Shown in pieces: positions 1 through 11,338 of a stretch of DNA of 64,000 bases. The DNA lies in contig NC_066583.1 in assembly GCF_024323335.1 (NCBI RefSeq), positions 18,460,665-18,524,664 of the forward strand. The letters are read 5' to 3'. The notes beneath the pieces were generated by a model. That model saw only the letters and a list, made by a program, of their open reading frames with translations. It had not been told where the DNA came from and did not search any database. The DNA comes from Lathyrus oleraceus. Lineage: Eukaryota > Streptophyta > Magnoliopsida > Fabales > Fabaceae. The position numbers and the translations under genes were made by a program. How positions within the stretch are numbered: position 1 is the stretch's first letter; each line of letters opens with the position of its first letter.

Positions 1-838
1 GTGCATACAAGCAACGGGTTGGGTTTTACTGATTCTGACTTAACACCAGCTAGACGCAACCATAACAAGGCTTTGCACATCTTGATGGAATGCAGAGACG
101 CCGTGCTATCTCACGTTCTGGTGGACACGGGTTCCTCTCTCAATGTGCTACCCAAGAGAGCCCTGTCAAGGCTATATGTAGAAGGTTTGGTACTAAAGCC
201 CTCAGATCTTATCGTGAGAGCTTTTGATGGTTCTAAGAGGTCGGTGTTCGGAGAGGTAGAATTGCCAATTCAGATTGGATCACAAACCTTCAACACCGTC
301 TTCTTCGTGATGGATATCAGTCCCTCTTATAGTTGCCTATTGGGTCGTCCTTGGATCCACAATGCTGGGGCAGTCTCGTCAACTTTACATCAGAAGGTTA
401 AATTCTCAGCCAATGGAAGGATTGTCACCGTCTGTGGTGAGGAGGATATTCTGGTCAGTAACTTGTCTACATTCAAGTATGTAGAGGTAGAAGGGGAATT
501 TCATGAGACTCTGTGTCAGGCCTTTGAGGCAATTCAGATCAAGGACACAACTCCGGTGGAAGAAGTTAAAGTGGGTGCCTCTTTGACATCCTTCAAGCAG
601 GCACAGGCCTTGGTAGATTTAGGTGTTGCTCCCGGTTGGGCACGTCTGGTGGATTTACCTGTAAAAGAAGACAAGTTTGGGATTGGGTATCAGCCAACTC
701 TGACTTCTACAACTTCAACACTTCAGACTCGCCAGGGCCCGATTACTTTCTCCAGTGCTGGCATCATTCAGTATGGCCAGGTCTCTGCGGTCAACGATGA
801 AGATGGGGATAGTGATTGCGACATCGATAACTGGGTGC
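1..838 (+). pseudogene. Gag-protease C-terminal part of Ogre C, interrupted by A
   Basis: Open from the left edge, so the true start is outside the window. It encodes a retroviral-type aspartic protease with the active-site motif DTGSSLNVLPK near residues 42-52 and the flap/C-terminal motif SCLLGRPWIH near residues 111-120. A spacer region of about 150 residues follows. The protease would process the Gag-Pol polyprotein in the virus-like particle. The natural frame ends at base 838, where element A begins. The apparent continuation to 1029 is LTR sequence read by chance. The frame resumes after A at 15945 and reaches a stop at 16019-16021. Confidence 0.88.
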
Positions 839-3800
839 TGTCGCATTACGCGAAAAACCGGCGGGAAAAGAAGAAACAACAGAGCCGCCACCGTGCGTTA
901 TTTATCCCAAAAGAGGGAAAGGAAACGCTCGAAGTAAACCTGGAAAGAACATGGTCTCGCGACCAAAGAGGATGGGTTCGGGAGTCGGTTATGCGAAGGG
1001 AAGGTATTAGCACCCCTACGCATCCGTAGTACTCTACGGGATCCACACACAAAAGGAAGGAAAAATGGTTGCTAAACACTGCTCAAACTCACACACACTG
1101 GCTGAAAGAGACAAAAGAAACTGACTGAAACTGACTCGGCAGGATATCGTATCCTGGGCCTACTTAGTCTATCAGGCATAGACATCAGAGTCGAAGTAGT
1201 TCGGACTGGGGAAACGACACATGCTCGCTAGGATATCGCATCCTATGCATACGTATCTTCTCGGACGAGAGAAGAATCAGAGCATTCGTAGCTCGGCTGA
1301 CACGCACACAAACAAACAAGACACAGGCAAACGTGGAGCCTGAATGCCAATCACTGGACTTACATCAGCATCCGAACCAGAAAACACACACAGGAAACCA
1401 ACTGCCAATCGCTGGACTTATGTCGGACTCCAACCAGAACACACACAAGGGTGGTTAAGACACAAAGGGTTGAAAAAGAAAAAAAAAGGGCGCCCGGAGA
1501 GATCAGCTCAATCTCCTGCCTACATACTTCATCTGGTATGAAGATCAGGGCGATGTAGTTCCCCTACGCAGGGATAAAGGATCTAGCCTAACCAGATAAC
1601 AGAGGGAGACACAACTCTAGGGAGACTACGACTCGAGCCTAGATGTTGTCATGCAAAGTCAACCCTAAGTTAAGGTTTCTAGCTAAATGGCACAAGGGCC
1701 AACCTATCCTAGACAAGGCTTGCACAGGAAGCAAGGGGGGTCTCGATTGCAACTAGGGCAAGAGAAAGGGGAGGTCTCAATTGCAACTAGGGCAAGAGAA
1801 AGGGGAGGTCTCAATCGCAACGAGGGCGAGAGAAAAGAATATCTCAGTCACAACAGGGGTGAGAGAAAAGAAGTTAGATGTTAGTGGTTAGTCAAACTCG
1901 ACAAGACATCGCATCTCGTGCCTACGTATCTCATCTGAACATGAGAATCAGAGTTGCCGTAGTTCGGCCAAACAACTCTAAGCATGGCTCACACAGGGAG
2001 TAAGCCACACAGACTTGACTTGCACAGGAAGCAAGTCAAGTCCAACCTACCTTGCACAAGGGCAAGTCTAAGCTACACCTAAAGAGGCAAAGCAAACAGG
2101 CAATCACAATCACAAGAAGCACACTCTATATGCATACAAGAGGCTCACACAAGGGTTAGGCACTAGGGCCAACTGGAATAGGGTAAGTGTGCTCTTAACC
2201 TTGCCATTGAGAGGCTAAGGTGAAGCAGATGAAAGGATGAAGTGAGGATGAGACCTCACAGCTCTTATCCCTGGCCAGGGAGAGCTAATAGACAAATGAG
2301 CATGGGTCCAGAAAGTGGGAACCCTTCTATACTCGAAGACTCTGACACTGTACACTTTGTACAAGATCTTGGGTTTGTATCCCAATGCATCAACACACAG
2401 CAGTGTGAGCATAGGGATGACACAACAAGAGTAGTGGGGGATAGATTGCATATCCCTACCTTCCACCAATTGCCTTTTTTGAAAGACTTTCAATATGTAC
2501 AGGGACAAGATTTAAACATACACAAACATTGCCTCTTAAGGAGGACTTCAGACAGTTTGCCCGGCCAAATAACGGGCCGGGTCTCCAGACTACATGAAGA
2601 AGAAGTAATTATACCTCAAGCAAGTTGCTAAAAAGCAAAGCAAAGCAAGTTCAAAGAACTTAAGCAACTAAGAGTACTTGTTTTTGAAGAAAAATGTGAA
2701 ACAGGGCTGCTTGGATGTTTCCAGCTCGAAACAGATGACCACAAGGCTATAGAATGATGGATACTTGAGGGAGATGAGCTCAATGATGCCTGGAAGCTTC
2801 CACAACTTGAATTGCCATTGTTGGTTCTTGAAGAAAACAGAACAAAAAGAAGCTGCACAGGTGGGGTTTGATGGTTCAAAGGAGCTCCAAATATTGTCCA
2901 GATGAAGGAACAAAGAAGAAAGGCTCGGGGTTTTTGAAGTTTTTGCTCAGAATTCACTTTTGGCCAAAAATGCAAATTGAGAGAAATGAGAGAATTCTGG
3001 ATCGTGGAGGCTGTGTCTAGGGTTGGAAATTGTCAGAAAATCACTTTATATATGCTGTTTAAACCATGCTAATCAAATGCTAATCCAAGTTAACTTAAAT
3101 GGAACCATTTGCAATTTGCTAATTTGGAAAATATGGAGGTGGAGGTGTGTGTTTCTGGTCGAAAATGGGCCTTGGATCAATTGCAAATAACATTTATACT
3201 TGCTGTTTTAGGTCTGCTTCATGAAGTGTTAAGTTGGTTTTATTTATATGAAGCCATTTGCAAAAAATGCTAAGTTTGCACCTTTGGCCAAAATGGTGAT
3301 ATGATGGTATCATGAGCATGAATTAGGGCTTGGAACATGTTGCAAATAACATTTAAAATGAATCCCAATTGGCCAATTATGTCAAAAAGGTTTAAATCAA
3401 AAAGTCAAACTTGAGTCAAACTTGATTTTAAATGGAATAAGTCAAAAAATGCCATTTTGATTGGCAAGGTTTTGGTACATGATGTTTACATTTTTGGAAA
3501 GAGGAGGAAAAATGTGGTTTGTAGGAAAAAAACCCCACCAAATTTGGCCAAATGGTTTGAGAGATATGGCCTTTTGAAGTTCAAGATTTTGTGAAAATGA
3601 TTTGATCATATCTTGACAACCATGCATGGGAATTGAGAGTTCTTGGACTTTTTGAAAATGGGAGAACAAGATCTTCAACTTTCATGTTGGGCAAAAATTC
3701 ATTTGAAGCTTGTATCATAATGCAAGTTGAGGATCAAGAAGTTTCCATTTTTGGCAGTTGAAATTACAGGTCCACTTTCTATTTTTGGAAATTTTCTGAT

Positions 3801-4411
3801 TGGCTTCAAATTCTTCAATGATGTTGATTGCCATGACACATGAGGCCTATTAGGACATGAATAAGCTCTCTCAAACCATTTCCATCCATCAAAACCATAG
3901 AATCAACCACAGTTGACCAACTTTGACTTTTCTAGGGTTTTGGACTGACTGTGCACTTCTGATGAATTCCAAACCCTAGTTCCTTGAGACCTTGACTTCA
4001 AATGATATCCCAAGTTGCATGAACTCTTGATTAATGATCATGGTGCCCAAATTCCACAAGAATGGCCACCATCCACTGCTTTGACTGACTGTTGACTGTC
4101 TTTGACTTTCTAGGGTTTCTGACTGACTGTGCATGAACTGATGACTTCTGAACATCCAACCCTTGACTTAAACACTTCAAATGGACCTCCAAGATATGTG
4201 AACTTGTTGGACAAACCCTAGGGCCTTGGCTCCTTGAGAAACACCCTTGCTTGCTTGGTTGACTGATCTCCTGATCAGTTTGACCTAATTTCTTGACTGG
4301 CTTGCTCTTGAGGCAACTGGGACAATGCAATGCTATGCAATGGACCATGATATGCTATGACCTAATATGAGAATGTATGTACAATGATAGGTGCAAATTT
4401 GAGGTGCTACA
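839..4411 (-). repeat. Left (3') LTR of element A, 3.57 kb
   Basis: Begins TGTCGCATTACG and ends GGTGCTACA on the plus strand. It matches 12368-15939 almost base for base. On the minus (sense) strand it starts TGTAGCACC and ends with ATGCGACA. It contains the conserved hairpin CCGTAG-TACT-CTACGG at 1024-1039, four pseudoknot-type units (1133-1967), purine-rich direct repeats around 1720-1870, and the inverted repeat CTTGACTTGC/GCAAGTCAAG near 2022-2048. The rest is AT-rich with degenerate GTCAA words. No real gene: ORFs here only follow the LTR's nucleotide conservation. Confidence 0.93.
1133..1967 (-). other. Cluster of four candidate pseudoknot RNA units in A's left LTR
   Basis: Units on the sense (minus) strand lie at 1133-1204, 1221-1296, 1491-1562 and 1895-1967. 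Each reads CCGAACTAC-like strand (a), P1 5' strand, CTGAT-type joint, hairpin P2, strand complementary to (a), hairpin P3 (loop often CGA), P1 3' strand. P1 pairs are GACTC/GAGTC, ATGCTC/GAGCAT, CGCCC/GGGCG and AACTC/GAGTT. The (a) pairings are CTACTT/AAGTAG, TACG/CGTA, CTACAT/ATGTAG and CTACG/CGTAG. P2 arms are GTCTAT/ATAGAC, CTTCTC/GAGAAG, CTTCAT/ATGAAG and TCTCAT/ATGAGA. The compensatory differences are seen directly; the RNA fold is inferred. Confidence 0.7.
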
Positions 4412-4428
4412 GCTGCCCCTATTCAATC
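4412..4428 (-). promoter_or_regulatory. Polypurine tract of element A
   Basis: Sense reading GATTGAATAGGGGCAGC directly abuts the LTR start. The same word precedes the LTRs of B (33064-33080) and C (46380-46396). It primes plus-strand DNA synthesis. Confidence 0.85.
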
Positions 4429-4734
4429 AGCTGGGAACCCGAACGGATGATAGCAGCGGCTGTCAGACTTTCAGGGTAAACAGGGATTGAATACTAAGAA
4501 CCGTAGAAATTTGCACCGACTGGGATCCACCAATGGAAACGTCCATTGGGATTTGATTCTTATTACTGGGTATTTTTGTTTTTTTTTTTTCAAAAGGTAC
4601 GGCCACATCCAGACATTGCAATGACGATGAATGGGAAAAGAAATCACAACTAGATGCCAACGGACAACTAGGAAAAACTCAACGTTTACCAAGGCCAACG
4701 GAGAGGTAAATCCACAAGGGGACAGGTACAACTA

Positions 4735-5464
4735 GACGTCATAGGACGAATAGGAAGACTCACGTTTATCGACACCAACGGAGAGGAGGAAAACTCAGCC
4801 AGACGTCATAGGACGAAAGGTAGACTCACGTTTATCGACACCAACGGAGAGGAGGAAAACTCAGCCAGACGTCATAGGACGAAAGGGAGACTCACGTTTA
4901 TCGACACCAACGGAGAGGAGGAAAACTTCAACCAGACGTCATAGGACGAAAGGGAGACTCACGTTTATCGACACCAACGGAGAGGAGGAAAACATCAACC
5001 AGACGTCATAGGACGAAAGGGAGACTCACGTTTATCGACACCAACGGAGAGGAGGAAAACTCAGCCAGACGTCATAGGACGAAAGGGAGACTCACGTTTA
5101 TCGACACCAACGGAGAGGAGGAAAACTCAGCCAGACGTCATAGGACGAAAGGGAGACTCACGTTTATCGACACCAACGGAGAGGAGGAAAAACTCAACCA
5201 GACGTCATAGGACGAAAGGTAGACTCACGTTTATCGACACCAACGGAGAGGAGGAAAACTCAGCCAGACGTCATAGGACGAAAGGGAGACTCACGTTTAT
5301 CGACACCAACGGAGAGGAGGAAAACTTCAACCAGACGTCATAGGACGAAAGGGAGACTCACGTTTATCGACACCAACGGAGAGGAGGAAAACTTCAACCA
5401 GACGTCATAGGACGAAAGGGAGACTCACGTTTATCGACACCAACGGAGAGGAGGAAAACTTCAC
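4735..5464 (-). repeat. 66-67 bp minisatellite, about 11 copies, in A's 3' UTR
   Basis: AGACGTCATAGGACG recurs at 4801, 4867, 4934 and onward to about 5400, at 66-67 bp steps, with GTTTATCGACACC in every unit. Copies differ by only a few bases. The array lies in the hypervariable 3' UTR of the element, a region known in Ogre elements to generate satellite repeats. It is absent from B. Confidence 0.92.
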
Positions 5465-5494
5465 TAGGGAAGGGAGGGCGACGTTATGAACATC

Positions 5495-5832
5495 GAAAGA
5501 GGATGTTTACCGACATCAAAAGAAAACCAGACACTTACGCATGACTGGAAATCACCGAAGGATGGTGTTTACCGACACCAAAGGAGACCAGACACTTACG
5601 CATGACTGGAAATCACCGAAAGATGGTGTTTACCGACACCAAAGAAGACCAGACACTTACGCATGACTGGAAATCACCGAAGGATGGTGTTTACCGACAC
5701 CAAAGAAGACCAGACACTTACGCATGACTGGAAATCACCGAAGGATGGTGTTTACCGACACCAAAGAATACCAGACACTTACGCATGACTGGAAATCACC
5801 GAAGGATGGTGTTTACCGACACCAAAGAAACA
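5495..5832 (-). repeat. 61-bp minisatellite, about 5 copies, in A's 3' UTR
   Basis: CCAGACACTTACGC recurs at 5527, 5588, 5649, 5710 and 5771, a constant 61 bp. Each unit carries the perfect hairpin GGTGT-TTACCG-ACACC. The first, divergent unit has GATGT-TTACCG-ACATC instead, a compensatory change. Confidence 0.92.
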
Positions 5833-6464
5833 ACACACGCGGGTGCTGACGGGATACTGACATCCACAAGATGACAGGGCAAGGCTGAACACTTGCAGGG
5901 GGTCTCACTGGGGATCAAGGTCACGACAGCGAGCAAACAGGAAGGAACACCAAGGATACCGGGTTGTGGGTATGAAACGGGTGACCGACCAAAGCGTGAA
6001 TTGGTTTGTGTTCCAAAACACTCAACATCCTGAAGAGGGCTAGAAAAGCAGTCTTGTTAGAGGATGAACATTCGATTCCACAATGAATACGAATCTTACT
6101 CTGCTGGAGATAACAATCGAAAGATTGACCAAAGAGTGCATGAGATATATTATCTATAGCCGCCAAGACGTAGATAATACACTCGCATGGAAGATTATCC
6201 ATAACCGGGTTGTAGGTTGTTAAATGAATAATCGACCGAAAAGAAAGGCATCTGGGTACCAGACTAGGTATGCAAAAGATGACCAATCAAAAGAGGATAA
6301 AGTTGCTAACTCGGAGCAAGTATCCAAAAAGAAAGGGCAGACCCAATGGGGACAATACTGCTTGATCAAGGCAAGTATCCAAAGGGGAAAGAATATCAAT
6401 ACCGCAAAGCGGATACTGATAACTGCAAAGAGGGGATTACATCTACCGGTTTGTAGGCAGAAAA
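5833..6464 (-). repeat. A's 3' UTR: single copy of the unit that is tandem in B
   Basis: The stretch 5990-6234 matches the 214-bp unit repeated at 34398-35256 in B, including hairpins CAATC-GAAA-GATTG and AACC-GGGTTGTA-GGTT. The stretch 6235-6464 matches B around 35250-35490. No coding capacity. Confidence 0.8.
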
Positions 6465-7595
6465 CCACGGAAAGGTAACCGGTCATCATCGGGATGAGCA
6501 CAAAGGGTTAATTCCAACAAGGGGATGAAAGTGGGATTTTACAACTACCAGCTAGTGGGTAGAAAACCACAAAGATAGGACTTACAGCTACCGGTTTGTA
6601 GGTAGAAGCCAACAAACGGTCTGCTGAGAGACAAAGTGAGAAAAAGGATTTACAACTACCGGGTAGTGGGTAGAAGACCGTAAAGAAAGGACTTACAGCT
6701 ACCGGGTCGTAGGTAGAGGCCAATGGAAAAGTAACCAGTCATCATCGGGATGAGCACAAAGGGTTAACTCCCCCAAGGGGAGGAATGTGGGATTTTACAA
6801 GTACCAGCTTGTGGGTAGAAAACCACAAAGATAGGACTTACAGCTACCGGTTTGTAGGTAGAGGCCCAAATTGAAAAGTAACTAGTCATCATCGGGATGA
6901 GCAAAAAGGGTTAACTCCAACAAGGGGAGGAATGTGGGATTTTACAACTACCAGCTTGTGGGTAGAAAACCACAAAGATAGGACTTACCACTACCAGCTT
7001 GTGGGTAGAAAACCACAAAGATAGGACTTACCACTACCGGCTTATAGGTAGAAAACCACGACAATAGGACTTACAACTACCGGTTCGTAGGTAGAAAACC
7101 ACAAAGATAGGACTTACAACTACCGGTTCGTAGGTAGAGGCCACAAAGATAGGACTTACAACTACCGGTTTGTAGGTAGAGGCCAATGGAAAAGTAACCA
7201 GTCATCATCGGGATGAGCACAAAGGGTTAACTCCCCCAAGGGGAGGAATGTGGGATTTTACAACTACCAGCTTGTGGGTAGAAAACCACAAAGATAGGAC
7301 TTACAACTACCGGTTTGTAGGTAGAGGCCCATGGAAAAGTAACCAGTCATCATCGGGATGAGCGCAAAGGGTTAACTCTACCAAGGGGATGAAAATGGGA
7401 TTTTACAACTACCAGCTAGTGGGTAGAAAACCACAAAGATAGGACTTACAACTACCGGTTTGTAGGTAGAGGCCCATGAAACGGTCTGCTGAGAGACAAA
7501 GTGAGAAAAAGGATTTACAACTACCGGGTAGCGGGTAGAAGACCGTAAAGAAAGGACTTACAGCTACCGGTTCGTAGGTAGAGGCCCATAATTCT
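6465..7595 (-). repeat. Irregular tandem array built on CTACC hairpins, A's 3' UTR
   Basis: Repeats of GGGATTTTACAACTACCAG, ACAACTACCGGTTTGTAGG and AACCAGTCATCATCGGGATG, corresponding to B's regular 145-bp array (35490-36497). Internal sub-blocks here have been duplicated or lost, giving uneven spacing. Each CTACC...GGTAG block can form a 5-bp stem with an 8-nt loop. Confidence 0.88.
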
Positions 7596-9244
7596 GCTGA
7601 GGATAAGATGAATGAGTGCCGGTTAGTGAGCAACTATTCATTTATGCCCCAGGGAAGCACAGGAGACAACAGAAAGCCAATTTTAGGATTGATCCAAAAA
7701 GGCAGACTGAAACAAGACTCGTCCTAATGAGGAAAGAACTCAATAGGGAAAACCCATCCCGTATAGGGAGGGAACGGAAGCAACCGTCATCCACGAGGAT
7801 GTATCTCAGTGGGGAAATGGCAGGAAAGGGTAGACACTTTCTGCTTAAGGGGTAGACTCTATATGGAGAGATCGGACACACCCATTTTTGCTTGAGGAAA
7901 ATCTACTGGAGATATTTGTATCAACAAATAGCAGGAGGTAACAATCAACAGATACACGGCAACAGCTGCAACATGAGTATCCGAATGCTATGATTATGCA
8001 TGTATGCATTCTATCTAGAATGTATGATGAATGCTGACAAACAGACATGCTCGACACACAGGTCCGGGAATCAACCGTCCGGAGAGAAAACCAAAGCCAT
8101 CAGAGAGCAAAGAAAATCCACTGGGGACTGGGATATCAGGGAACACTCATCATCCTGCAGGGGAGAAAGACCACCAGAGGTTTCCGGAGGGATCGTCGGT
8201 CACAACCGGAGAAAAGAGTTCAACATACAGGCGGATGCGCCACAACAACTTGTGATGAAAATCCGAGATACCGAGAAGCAACCAAATCTCTGATGAGGAT
8301 ACATAGGCATTGATAAGGCTCATCATGCCAACAACTCCGCTCGGGGATCCATCTGAGGGCATGACATAGTACTGGGATGTCAATCCACCGAATACTGAAT
8401 CTTCAAAGAAAAACACCCACGTTGGGGGAGAGAGGAAGACTACTCTGTTGGAGAGAGGAAAGTTGAAGTCTTCAGTAAACACTCTGCTTGGGGAACTGCC
8501 CCACAAAAGTATTTCAAAAGCAACCTTGGTGTGAATGCCCCACGGTAGGGCTCAACCAAACCTATACTGGAAATGCCCCACGATAATGTCCGAAACAGCA
8601 AACTTGCTGGGGATGCCCCACGATAGGGCTCAAGCAGCACTCTACTGGGGATGCCCCACAATAGAGCTAACAGGGATTTGGAGGAAGAATCTGTACCGCC
8701 GGGAACATGAAGATGAACAACTTCAAACAACACTGCATCGGGCAACTTCACTGAGGAGAGACCATACGAGGTTCTGTAGGACAAAGATACAGTCATGCTC
8801 GAGATACGAACAATTGTCTTACCTGTTGGTAATCATACCACCCTCGGGAGAGCACTGTGGGTCTCCTAAGCATCCTTCCATCATTGTGAACGTTCACTTT
8901 GTTTAAGAACAATTTTTTGTGAAAAATTTGTTTATTTTGAAAACAATGATACTTTATCAATTAAACATGCAAAACGTTCGTTGAGTTGAAACAAATAAGA
9001 GTGCAAATAATTGGGTAAAAGCTCAAATAGATGTAATGGAATGGTAGTCTGCAAAGGGCGAGACTCCATAGATCTGTACAAGTTTGAAATCGGTGATATA
9101 TATTGGAGAGGGCTACATTGAACATAATGACCTTTCCTCTACCATTCTGAATTTTCGATGTATTCAAAGCTTCAGTCGACGACGAATCGAGAATCCCTGA
9201 CGGATGACAGATGTACAGCACAGTCTTGTCAAGATGCAGTTACT
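7596..9244 (-). other. Remaining 3' UTR of element A, no gene seen
   Basis: About 1.65 kb shared with B (36498-38085) with moderate divergence. It holds a short repeat around 8535-8660 with TGGGG-ATG-CCCCA inverted repeats. On the sense strand there are several words resembling TCCCCAGCAGAGT (for example near 8481, 8603, 8639), which echo the tRNA 3' end complementary to the PBS. ORFs in it have no coherent protein. Confidence 0.6.
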
Positions 9245-9440
9245 TGCCAAATCCCTAATTTTTGCCTAGATTGCCCCAGTGTGAGGTGATCAATCTAGCG
9301 GGATGCGAATTCTCTTTTTTTTTCCATGTCTCTAACTTTTGCCTGGATCGCCCTTTCGGGTTTTCAATCCACCGAGACGCTCCTTTTTGCCTAATTCTCC
9401 CTTTGGGGTGTTCGACTTATCGAGCTTTTTGCTTTTTTGT
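9245..9440 (-). other. Hairpin array downstream of A's integrase stop
   Basis: Hairpin arms include TAGATTG (9267-9273)/CAATCTA (9291-9297) and GGATCG/CAATCC around CCC..GGG. This is the antisense counterpart of the array after C's integrase (19764-19950). The third hairpin, intact in B (38227-38254), is partly degraded here. Confidence 0.65.
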
Positions 9441-9441
9441 T

Positions 9442-9750
9442 TTAGGCGAAGTATTTCTTGACTGCATCGGGAATTCACAGGACGAGTGAACTTCCATCCA
9501 TTGTTTGTAAGTGTCAGAACACTGCCTGAAAAGGCTCTCTTGAAAATATATGGACGTTCCTAGCTTGGAATCCACTTGCCCCTGGAATCGGGCACGAAAG
9601 ACAAGACTTTCTTGAGCATAGGGTCATTTTCTCAGAACTCGAGACTTGACCTTCTTGTCGAATGCTTTTTTCACTCTCTGCTGATATGACTGTCCATGAC
9701 ACATGGCAGTTGATCTCTTCTTTTCGATCGAATTCAGCATCAGTCAACTT
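9442..9750 (-). pseudogene. Integrase C-terminal remnant of element A
   Basis: The minus strand ends in VKKYFA plus a stop (9442-9444), matching the last residues of C's integrase (AVKKYFA). Upstream pieces in shifting frames correspond to the GPY/F-like tail, which in intact relatives helps target-site interaction. Several frameshifts are present. The fragment is fused through an A/T-rich tract to the start of pol, so RT, RNase H, archaeal-type RNase H and the integrase catalytic core are deleted. B carries the same remnant at 38283-38537. Confidence 0.75.
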
Positions 9751-9769
9751 GGGACTTTGAGGGTGCCAT

Positions 9770-9886
9770 TTCCTTTTGTTTTTTTTTTGATTTCTTTTGA
9801 TTTTGCTTTCTTTTGATTTCTTTTGATTTTGCACCCTCCTCTTTCTTTTTTCTTTTTTTTCTTTTTTTTCTTCTTTTTTTTTTTAA
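9770..9886 (-). repeat. Poly(A/G)-rich tract at the pol deletion junction of A
   Basis: The plus strand is (CTTTT)n- and TTTTGATTTC-like; the sense strand is A-rich. It replaces the missing pol. An apparent lysine-rich reading frame through it is not a protein domain. B has the same tract at 38615-38745. Confidence 0.8.
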
Positions 9887-10080
9887 TGCCCCAGTTGGCT
9901 GTTCTGCTGATTCTCGAGATGCAGCTGAGTGTGATCCTCTTTCTTGCTCAAGAAGTCGGGAAATCTCGTCAGGCATCCCTTCAACATCATCTTCGTCCGC
10001 TTCGAATACAGGGAATTCAAAATTGGGAGATGACGTCCGATCATTATGTTCAATGGGTTTGAGAAACAACCTGCATAATG
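9887..10080 (-). pseudogene. Pol N-terminal remnant of element A
   Basis: The minus strand encodes a stretch including NFEFPVFEADEDDVEGMP and DEISRLLEQE. It corresponds to the linker just before RT in C (FDFENPIFQAEEEGD, ELARLLKQEE at about 16340-16410). It stops at the A-rich tract. An AG acceptor-like site (TTATGCAG) sits just upstream on the sense strand, matching the intron end in C. Confidence 0.72.
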
Positions 10081-10500
10081 ATTTCGATATGAAAAGCTTT
10101 TCGAAAGACAAACAAGACAATCGTTATGCAGATGAAAAGATTGCTTTTATTCTTGTTTTTAAAGGTTTTTTGTGATCACCAATTCCATGCAAAAAAGCAA
10201 AAAGGGAAAACAAATGAAAAACAAATGTTTTAACATGAATTATTTGAATGAAAATATCATTGCACAAAATGTTGCCAACAATGTCATCACTTCTCCTTTT
10301 GGCATGGGAGAAGGGTTTTTAAACAAAGTGATTGTTACAAAGACTTATGAACAACTGTAGGAAAGCCCACAGTGACCCAATTGTGATAGATTCCATCGGG
10401 GACGACAACTGTCAGTATTTCTTGCATCAGCAGCTTCTGCTTTTGAACAACCCTCTTTATTGAAGACCTCAGAAGAAAAGTCAATGCCGGCCCGGGACTT
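10081..10500 (-). other. Intron-like spacer between gag and pol remnants, element A
   Basis: AT-rich, without a credible ORF. Its position matches the intron that Ogre elements carry between gag-pro and pol (family knowledge). The protease-coding part that should precede it is missing. Confidence 0.5.
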
Positions 10501-11338
10501 GCCGTATTCAAACTTGATTAGCATTGGGACCTAAGTCCTCCAAGATCAGAATACCTGACCTCACAAGGTCTTGAACCTTCATCTTCAGCTGGAAACAACT
10601 GTCCAAATCATGACCAGGAGCAACCGAGTTATACACACAATTCTGTTCAGGCCTATACCACCACCGAGGGTTGACGGGTATGGGCGGCGGGTCTCTGGGA
10701 GTGATCAAGTTCCGCTCTAAAAGAGAGGGATACAGTTCGGCGTAGGACGTGGGGATTGGATCAAAAATGATCTTCTTCCTCTCATTACTTGTACCAGCTT
10801 GATTGTCAATGGGAGGCTGGTAAGCCTGCTGCTGAGGATGACGTTATGGACGCTGATGCTGCTGAGTTGGTCTTCTCTGCTGTTGGGGTTGAGTAGCTGG
10901 AATAGTCACAGCAGCCTGACGATACTGTCCTCTGTTTGCACTCCTCCGACGGTGCACAGCATTTGTTTCACTTTCTCCCCTTTTGGGTGCCCCAGAGGAT
11001 GGCTTCTTAGAACCGGAAGAACTTGAAGAGCCAGGATGGCGAATCGGAGCGAGAGTTGTTCTGACATTAACAGTCTCTGCAGCAAGAGGCTGTTCACTGA
11101 TTCTGATCCCCTTCAATTCATCACCCACGGCATAATCATCGACGAGAATAGTGACAGCAGCATTCTCATGAACGGGTACATCCACTGGTGGAGCACGGTG
11201 GACTGGTGGAATCATGGCTTCCAGTCTCTGGGCTAAGGCACGCAGCTCCTCTTGCCCCTGAACAACTCCTTGCATCGTTGTCATGAACTGGGCCATGTTT
11301 GCCCTCATCTCAGCTAACTCTGTCTGAACCTGGTTCAT
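10501..11338 (-). pseudogene. Gag remnant of element A, capsid core deleted
   Basis: The N-terminal part (starting MNQVQTELAEM at 11338) is a predicted amphipathic/coiled segment. It runs directly into the Ser- and Arg-rich region downstream of capsid (about 11030-10846). After a stop near 10843 comes a C-terminal part with RWWYRPEQNCVYN and GHDLDSCFQLK, the Cys/His-type motif seen in element D as WWYKPELRYAFH and NHDIENCYPLK. The capsid core present in D (FKVPDFEKYKG) is absent. B has lost even more of the N-terminal part. Confidence 0.78.

Noticed and set aside
839..1029. Extension of the C protease ORF to 1029
   Set aside because: The last 63 codons are LTR sequence of inserted element A. 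The natural frame resumes at 15945.
846..1079. A 77-codon minus-strand ORF recurring with minor changes in five Ogre-type LTRs
   Set aside because: It covers the conserved R/U5 hairpin block. Conservation follows the LTR nucleotides, there is no recognisable domain, and the frame is not kept in C's LTR.
4125..4165. Hammerhead-ribozyme-like CTGATGA word
   Set aside because: No matching GAAA core or flanking stems. The word lies in a GACTGACTG-rich LTR stretch.
4735..5832. CRISPR-like regular array
   Set aside because: Units are tandem and near-identical over their whole length, with no unique spacers, in a plant retrotransposon 3' UTR. They are minisatellites.
9740..10120. Lysine-rich protein encoded on the minus strand
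   Set aside because: The Lys run is a reading of the A-rich junction tract. Only the distal part (linker before RT) is a true coding remnant.
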